IMG/VR virus record: IMGVR_UViG_3300009130_000011
Span: 38,755-102,754 of that record
Length of the DNA: 64,000 bases
Source of the DNA: a virus
Strand: one strand, 5' to 3'
Shown here: positions 59,473 through 64,000 of the stretch, piece after piece
Position numbering within the stretch: position 1 is the first letter of the stretch
Layout of the letters: each line of letters begins with the position of its first letter
Translations under genes and position numbers: made by a program
The notes under the pieces: model-generated
Told to the model about the DNA's origin: nothing
Seen by the model: only the letters and a program-made list of their open reading frames with translations
The model's database searches: none

Positions 59473-61373
59473 TCTAATTCGAGCTCTATTTTGTCTTTGC
59501 CATTATGCAAATAGTTCAGTTGTCTTTGAGTGCCTATGTGGGGTAAGTAAGCTACCTCAAAAAAACCTTTGTGCGCTCCCGCGCCTTCAAGGAAAAGAAG
59601 CTGCTCGCAGGATTCAGAATAAGGGATTACTTTATGAATATAAGGATTTCCATCTAACAAAGAAATGAATTGAGGTTTAGTGAAAAAATAAATGTTGTGA
59701 TCTGGGTATAAGTTTTTAATTCTGCCTAAAAGAGAAGTAGACATAAAGACATCTCCAGCGCTCTCAGGCATAACAAAAGCTATTCTCTTCCCCTCGTCAT
59801 CATCTAGAAAATCAGAAAGATCTTTTTTTCCAAAATTGTCTTGGTTTTCTTTTGCTGCAATTTTTTTAAAGTAAGAAAGTATTGTTTTTCTGTCTTTTCC
59901 TGCAGAAAACTGAGACATCCAGTACTTATGCCCTTCGTCACTAGCATCGACATCGGCATTTAAAATGTTTTTGTAAAGATCGAAGAGCCACTCGGCGTCA
60001 TCTTCTATGTCTGGTGGAATGTAGTCTGGATTGCGTTTTTTCTCAGAAAAATCAAAATCCCAATCACAAAATGGTAATTCATCTATAATTTTTTCTAACT
60101 TAGCGCCTATAACTTTTGTATCATAGCGTTCTAGTACAAATTTTCTAGCTTCTTTACCCATTTTAGACTTATCTTTTTTTGACATCTGAAAAACTTGAGT
60201 CAGCTTTCTTGATATGTCTATGTGGTCTGTCGTTGCTTTTATAAATTGCGTGCCGGGCTCTCTGTATGGTGACCAATTGAGGGCCATACCTCCGGAGCCT
60301 TCACCAACTGAATCTGTGCCACAGCTATAGTCCGTAACCAAAGTTATAAGCTCACAAAGTTTTGCTTCTTGAATTGGAATTTCTTGACCACCAGAAGTAA
60401 AAGGATGACAGTATACATCCATCAAATTATATATTTGATTTAATTGATCTTCCGAAACTCCACACTTGACATTTGATGTTTGCTGAGTTTTTTTAGACTT
60501 ACAGTAGGGACAGTCCTTATCTTGCCCAGAAAAAGGTTTTATTTCAAATCTTTTACATTTATTACATAAATAAGTTGTTAAGACTCTTTCTTCTGGAATG
60601 CCAAACTCTTTAATTAGCCTTGGAATTTCCCAGCCCTCAGACCAATGAGTGTGAAGAAGTAGTACTGCATCTGCAGACTTGTTTTCTTCGCAGAAATTTT
60701 TAAAACCTTCCAGTAGATTGGGGACGCTTTTGCGAAGCTGATTCCTAAAAACATACCCAATAACAAATTTATTATTATTTAAATTAAATTTATTTCTTAA
60801 TATTTCTCTCTCAGAATTTTTAATTTTAAAAAAGTGGTCGGTCTCGATGCTTCCATGAAGGGTTTTAACGTGGGAGTGTCCTAGGCTATTTAATTCATTA
60901 GACGCAAATGAAGCCCATGTATAAAAATTACTGATTTTAGGGGCTGCATTGACCGCCATGGGTAAAATAGGAGAACTGTCTAATGTAGTCCAGATCATGC
61001 AGCTTAATTTATTCCACCACTTTCTATCCCAATAACCATCAAACGCCCAAATATCTTCAGCCCCGATGTAAATGTCAGGCTTTACTTCTTTTATTATTTG
61101 ATCTATCATTTCTGATCCATAAGCCGCTCGTTTTGCTAGGCCGGGATCTTTGTTAATTTGCGCTCGCTGCGCTGGGTTGTTAGGGAGAGTGCCGATGGCC
61201 TCCCAAGGCATCAGCTCTAAAGAGGGCTCTCCATATGCAAATCCATTTGCAGCTTCTACTATTTCGTACTTTTCGGTATTAAATAAATGCTTTAAAATGT
61301 TTTTTGCGTTCTTGCCGAAGCCAGTAAATACCTTACTGTGATTGGAGTGGAAGAGAATTTTTTTCTTTCTCAT
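59460..61373 (-). CDS. GT4-type glycosyltransferase with zinc ribbon and GT9 N-half
   Basis: A 637-residue protein. Residues 1-430 are a GT-B glycosyltransferase of GT4 type: HSNHSKVFTGFGKNAKNILK, IETDHFFKIKN, IGYVFRNQLRKSVPNLLEGF and MDVYCHPFTSGGQEIPIQEA (E7E-like). A zinc ribbon is inserted before it: TTYLCNKCKRFEIKPFSGQD then CPYCKSKK (two CxxC knuckles). The C-terminal 120 residues carry the acceptor half of a GT9 enzyme: IAFVMPESAGDVFMSTSLLG and VIPYSE. Its 3' end overlaps the gene holding the other half by 13 bases. Modifies phage or host glycans. Confidence 0.82.
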   Translation of the reverse strand: MRKKKILFHSNHSKVFTGFGKNAKNILKHLFNTEKYEIVEAANGFAYGEPSLELMPWEAIGTLPNNPAQRAQINKDPGLAKRAAYGSEMIDQIIKEVKPDIYIGAEDIWAFDGYWDRKWWNKLSCMIWTTLDSSPILPMAVNAAPKISNFYTWASFASNELNSLGHSHVKTLHGSIETDHFFKIKNSEREILRNKFNLNNNKFVIGYVFRNQLRKSVPNLLEGFKNFCEENKSADAVLLLHTHWSEGWEIPRLIKEFGIPEERVLTTYLCNKCKRFEIKPFSGQDKDCPYCKSKKTQQTSNVKCGVSEDQLNQIYNLMDVYCHPFTSGGQEIPIQEAKLCELITLVTDYSCGTDSVGEGSGGMALNWSPYREPGTQFIKATTDHIDISRKLTQVFQMSKKDKSKMGKEARKFVLERYDTKVIGAKLEKIIDELPFCDWDFDFSEKKRNPDYIPPDIEDDAEWLFDLYKNILNADVDASDEGHKYWMSQFSAGKDRKTILSYFKKIAAKENQDNFGKKDLSDFLDDDEGKRIAFVMPESAGDVFMSTSLLGRIKNLYPDHNIYFFTKPQFISLLDGNPYIHKVIPYSESCEQLLFLEGAGAHKGFFEVAYLPHIGTQRQLNYLHNGKDKIELELECTS

Positions 61374-61378
61374 ATAGA

Positions 61379-61933
61379 CTAGGATTCTTCTCTCTCGTCT
61401 TTTCTTCTTTTTAAGTCTTTAATTTGCTTGCGGAGTCTTTGGTCGTAAAGCTTGCTAAAATAAAAGTCAATGAGCGCGCTTAAGGCTTCCACTTCTCCCG
61501 GCTCAAGACCTATTCTAAAGGAATTATTTCCATGTCTGGTTATGGTCAGGCCAAATGCAGGGAGAACTAAACTTTGTTCTTCTAGTTTTTTTGTCTTGGG
61601 ATTTAGGATTGATATCTTGGACGGTTTATCCCAAGGAGTAAAGCGAATTGTGGTTTGATTTGACTCGTGTTGATGGAAGGTCGAATAGGGCTGTCTATTT
61701 TTTATAGAACTTTTGATTGCACCCAGCTCAAATTCTCCAAGCTTTACATTGATAGACTTTTCTGGATTGCCAGCATTGCCTTTAAATGATCCAACTCGAG
61801 CCTTTTGATCCCATCCTGACTGTAGGATGGCACTTATAAAAAGAATGTGCTCTTCGTTTTTTTTGTCTCTACCTATTTGGAATTGAAACGCGCAGCCCGT
61901 GTTACTTTTGTTTGGTTTATATATTGAAAGCAT
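61379..61933 (-). CDS. Unknown protein, possible ssDNA-binding type (184 aa)
   Basis: A 184-residue protein: MLSIYKPNKSNTGCAFQFQI, then KARVGSFKGNAGNPEKSINV, KLGEFELGAIKSSIKNRQPY, and a basic helical C-terminus (RLRKQIKDLKRRKDEREES). The beta-rich body plus basic tail recalls Whirly- or PC4-like nucleic-acid-binding proteins, but I do not claim the match. First gene of the glycosyltransferase unit behind a consensus promoter. Confidence 0.72.
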   Translation of the reverse strand: MLSIYKPNKSNTGCAFQFQIGRDKKNEEHILFISAILQSGWDQKARVGSFKGNAGNPEKSINVKLGEFELGAIKSSIKNRQPYSTFHQHESNQTTIRFTPWDKPSKISILNPKTKKLEEQSLVLPAFGLTITRHGNNSFRIGLEPGEVEALSALIDFYFSKLYDQRLRKQIKDLKRRKDEREES

Positions 61934-61955
61934 AATTATAATTAAGTTACGCTCA

Positions 61956-61984
61956 ATTATAAACTATAATTTCTGTAATGTCAA
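61956..61984 (-). promoter_or_regulatory. Consensus sigma-70 type promoter with leader
   Basis: Perfect TTGACA, 17-base spacer, TATAAT, then 22 bases to the ATG at 61933. The best consensus match in the window. Confidence 0.93.
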
Positions 61985-62023
61985 GACTTTTTTAGTGGAA
62001 ATGGAATCTCTGCAGGCAAGCTT

Positions 62024-64000
62024 TTAGTGCAGCGCTACCCAGCTTCCGTTTGCTCGTCCGTAAAATTTGTTGTCAGTGGTATTATAGATCATTTCTCCAT
62101 TAGTGGCATTTTGCATGTTATTCATTTGAGCCGTTGTCATCCTAGGTAAAATAGATTGTGTCTCGAGAGATGATAAACTAAGGGAGTGGTCTTGAATTGT
62201 CTTTGAAGTGTTTTTAATGAAACTAGGTAGATCATAGTATTCGTTATTATCTCCCACAACAAACAAGCCATTTTGAACAATAAATGATCCGTCTTCTTTT
62301 ATAATTATATCTGATGACATCTCCTTCCAATTGCCATTAGAATCTCTTCCAATAAAATAAGTAGGCATCCATGGGCAATCTGATTTTGTAAAAGTTTGAG
62401 AAGGAGACCAGTATGTCGAACCATCAATAATTAAAATAGTTCTCCAGAAATAAGTTGTATCAGCTGCAAGCCCATGCGCTTGATATGTAAAAATTTGACC
62501 TGCAGTCTCAACCCATCTACCCGCAACAGGAAAAGAGCCAGCACTATCAAAAAATGAGACATCATCCCATTCTCCGTAATCTGCCGTGCCTTCGTCTGTT
62601 TCGCCCCATACAACTCCGAGAATGAAATCGGCTGAAAGGCCACCATCGACGGTAAAGTTTAATTGCTCTCTATCTGTATCAACGCAATCATTAGAGACCG
62701 CAGAAAAAGAATATGTTATTGAGCTCGGGTCAGAAGGTTCTGTAGTCTTTCTCGCATTTACAGGTGGCCATTGAGCGTTTGTTAGTGAAGGAATTTCGAT
62801 CCAAGTAATTGCATTTCCTAAAAATGTTGTTATTCCATCTTGAACTGGAGTTAAGCCATGATCCATTTGGTGTGCTGTATTTGGCATATGCCAAGTGGCT
62901 CCAGACGGATCGTCGTTATAAGTGTGCGTATGCGAGCCTCCAGAATTAGGGTTGCCTACTTGGTTTTCATAGTAATCTGCTTCAGCTTTAGTTGCAAATA
63001 AAGGGTATGAATAGTAGCCATCAGGACTTTCTATATACCTAAAAGTCATCGACGGAGCTGGGGTAGGCGTAGGCGTTGGAGTGCTCGGAGCTGGGGTAGG
63101 CGTAGGCGTTGGAGTGCTCGGAGCTGGCGTTGGAGTGGGCGTTGGAGTAGGTGTTGGGGTGGGTGTTATTCCTGCTGGCACATCGTAGTAAACCCAGTCA
63201 GACCAAGTATATGGCGAAGGGCCTGTTGATGCATTTCTGTACCTTGCACGAGACGGTCCCGAAACGGCGGCTGTCCACCCAAAGGGAGATGTTCCATAAT
63301 CGGTTGCTTGAAGACCCCCTTGGTAACTAGAAGTGGCTGGATCCCAATGCTCGACATCTATCGTATATTCTCCTCCGGCAGTATTATTTTGTAAAACTCC
63401 AAGCGTGAACTCGGCCCTGTTCATATTGGAGTTAAACCAAAAAACACGCACCGACATGCTGTGCCCTATGTCTTGGTTGCCCGAAATAGTTCCTCCTCCT
63501 GAATAAGTGTCTGTTGTACCCGGATCTGTTACAGCTGGGTCTGAAGGGTTAGGTGTTGGCGTGGGTGTTGGGGTTGGAGTTGGCGTTGGAGTGGGCGTTG
63601 GAGTAGGTGTTGGGGCTGTTATACCATTAGATGAATAATATACCCATTTAGACCATGTGCTGCTAGAGTCATTAAGATGTCTATACCTTGCTCTGTTGTT
63701 TCCGGGATTGCCGGGAGTATAAGCGGTTGCCCATCCGTAAACGGTTTGAGAAGTTACGTTATTATAGGCTCCACTTGCTTTATATTCATTATCACCAACC
63801 GACCAAAACTGTGTCTCTAACCTGTAATTATCTGTCGGATAAGCTGAAAGCTGACCAAGCGTATAAATTGCTCTATATGTTGGAAGAGTATTCCCGGGCG
63901 CATGGGAGTGCCACGAAACGGCAACGGATAAACTATGGTCTTGCGGGCCGCCAGTGTTAGTATCTTCAGGTCCAGTCTCAGTCCAAGTATGGGTTGTTCC
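62024..64000 (-). CDS. Fibre-like protein with repeated domains, N-terminus off right edge
   Basis: The frame is open from the window end to the stop at 62024, so at least 658 residues are present; the ATG at 63457 is internal. It has two similar modules, HSLSVAVSWHSH... and HSMSVRVFWFNS..., each followed by a RARYR...W(S/D)WVYY segment and by long (Thr-Pro) linkers. The rest includes HTYNDDPSGATWHMPNTAHQ, a fibronectin-like SYTF...YFWRTILIIDG part and a tail with ITTDNKFYGRANGSW. This repeat-and-linker layout fits a virion appendage or adhesin. No chaperone motif was seen. Confidence 0.8.
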   Translation of the reverse strand, partial: GTTHTWTETGPEDTNTGGPQDHSLSVAVSWHSHAPGNTLPTYRAIYTLGQLSAYPTDNYRLETQFWSVGDNEYKASGAYNNVTSQTVYGWATAYTPGNPGNNRARYRHLNDSSSTWSKWVYYSSNGITAPTPTPTPTPTPTPTPTPTPTPNPSDPAVTDPGTTDTYSGGGTISGNQDIGHSMSVRVFWFNSNMNRAEFTLGVLQNNTAGGEYTIDVEHWDPATSSYQGGLQATDYGTSPFGWTAAVSGPSRARYRNASTGPSPYTWSDWVYYDVPAGITPTPTPTPTPTPTPAPSTPTPTPTPAPSTPTPTPTPAPSMTFRYIESPDGYYSYPLFATKAEADYYENQVGNPNSGGSHTHTYNDDPSGATWHMPNTAHQMDHGLTPVQDGITTFLGNAITWIEIPSLTNAQWPPVNARKTTEPSDPSSITYSFSAVSNDCVDTDREQLNFTVDGGLSADFILGVVWGETDEGTADYGEWDDVSFFDSAGSFPVAGRWVETAGQIFTYQAHGLAADTTYFWRTILIIDGSTYWSPSQTFTKSDCPWMPTYFIGRDSNGNWKEMSSDIIIKEDGSFIVQNGLFVVGDNNEYYDLPSFIKNTSKTIQDHSLSLSSLETQSILPRMTTAQMNNMQNATNGEMIYNTTDNKFYGRANGSWVALH
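63055..63168. repeat. Thr-Pro linker repeat (33-base units)
   Basis: Two exact 33-base copies (63055-63087, 63088-63120) plus a partial third encode the (Thr-Pro)n/Ala-Pro-Ser linker of the fibre-like gene. Likely expanded by slippage. Confidence 0.85.
63549..63617. repeat. Thr-Pro linker repeat, second
   Basis: A second (Thr-Pro)n-encoding stretch of similar hexamers (gtggcgttggagt-like) between the two modules of the same gene. Confidence 0.8.

Noticed and set aside
63457-63457. ATG at 63457 as the start of the fibre-like gene
   Set aside because: The same frame is open to the window edge and codes for a second similar module, so the true start lies outside.

Overview
The window is AT-rich and packed with small genes. 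About 140 protein genes can be supported, nearly all on the minus strand, many overlapping by ATGA or TAATG. It also holds two tRNAs and a tmRNA. Both ends cut through genes. The pattern (runs of tiny unknown proteins, phage-type ligase, DUF5872-like protein, ParB-like protein, sigma-like factors, a fibre-like protein) fits a large tailed phage. I saw no integrase, capsid, terminase or polymerase, so the phage call rests on gene style. Host clues point to Verrucomicrobiota or Planctomycetota: a DUF1549/DUF1553 plus DUF1501 pair, and an ECF sigma factor resembling the Rhodopirellula/Verrucomicrobium family.

Layout. 0-21 kb: mostly early-type small proteins around DNA and RNA maintenance genes (SprT-like peptidase, UV damage endonuclease, DNA ligase, RuvB-like ATPase, polynucleotide-kinase-like P-loop protein, macro domain protein, tRNA-Leu, cytidylyltransferase, tRNA-Thr). 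21-28.7 kb: DUF1796-like, FkbM-like methyltransferase, PD-(D/E)XK-like protein, GT32 glycosyltransferase, translation factor IF-1, ECF sigma factor, ParB-like protein, sugar epimerase. 28.7-34.1 kb: DUF5872-like protein, aminoacyl-tRNA-protein-transferase-like protein, SpeD-like protein, membrane-anchored subtilase, Cys-rich lipoprotein. 34.1-41 kb: four sugar transferase domains, five sulfotransferases and an inorganic pyrophosphatase. 41-44 kb: a sigma-like factor and a double Fis-type HTH protein. 44.3-47.4 kb: one unit encoding WYL-like protein, SpeD, SpeE, Holliday-junction-type endonuclease, beta-barrel protein and a two-helix membrane peptide, closed by a strong terminator. 47.7-51.4 kb: DUF1501, DUF1549/DUF1553 and tmRNA. 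51.4-64 kb: second UV endonuclease, more glycosyltransferases, deoxyribosyltransferase, three plus-strand genes and a fibre-like protein running off the right edge.

Transcription signals are unusually legible. More than twenty sites match TTGACA-N17-TANNNT, so the genome is read by a vegetative sigma-70 type polymerase. In most of them the start codon lies only 6-10 bases after the -10 box, which predicts leaderless or nearly leaderless mRNAs. Shine-Dalgarno sequences are largely absent; one clear exception is at 32528. The -35 and -10 boxes were used to correct several start codons.

The most promising systems are the sulfotransferase/glycosyltransferase island, the leaderless promoter architecture together with phage-borne IF-1, and a tmRNA whose tag is about 30 residues long and strongly basic. 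All functional statements come from motif reading; no database search was run.
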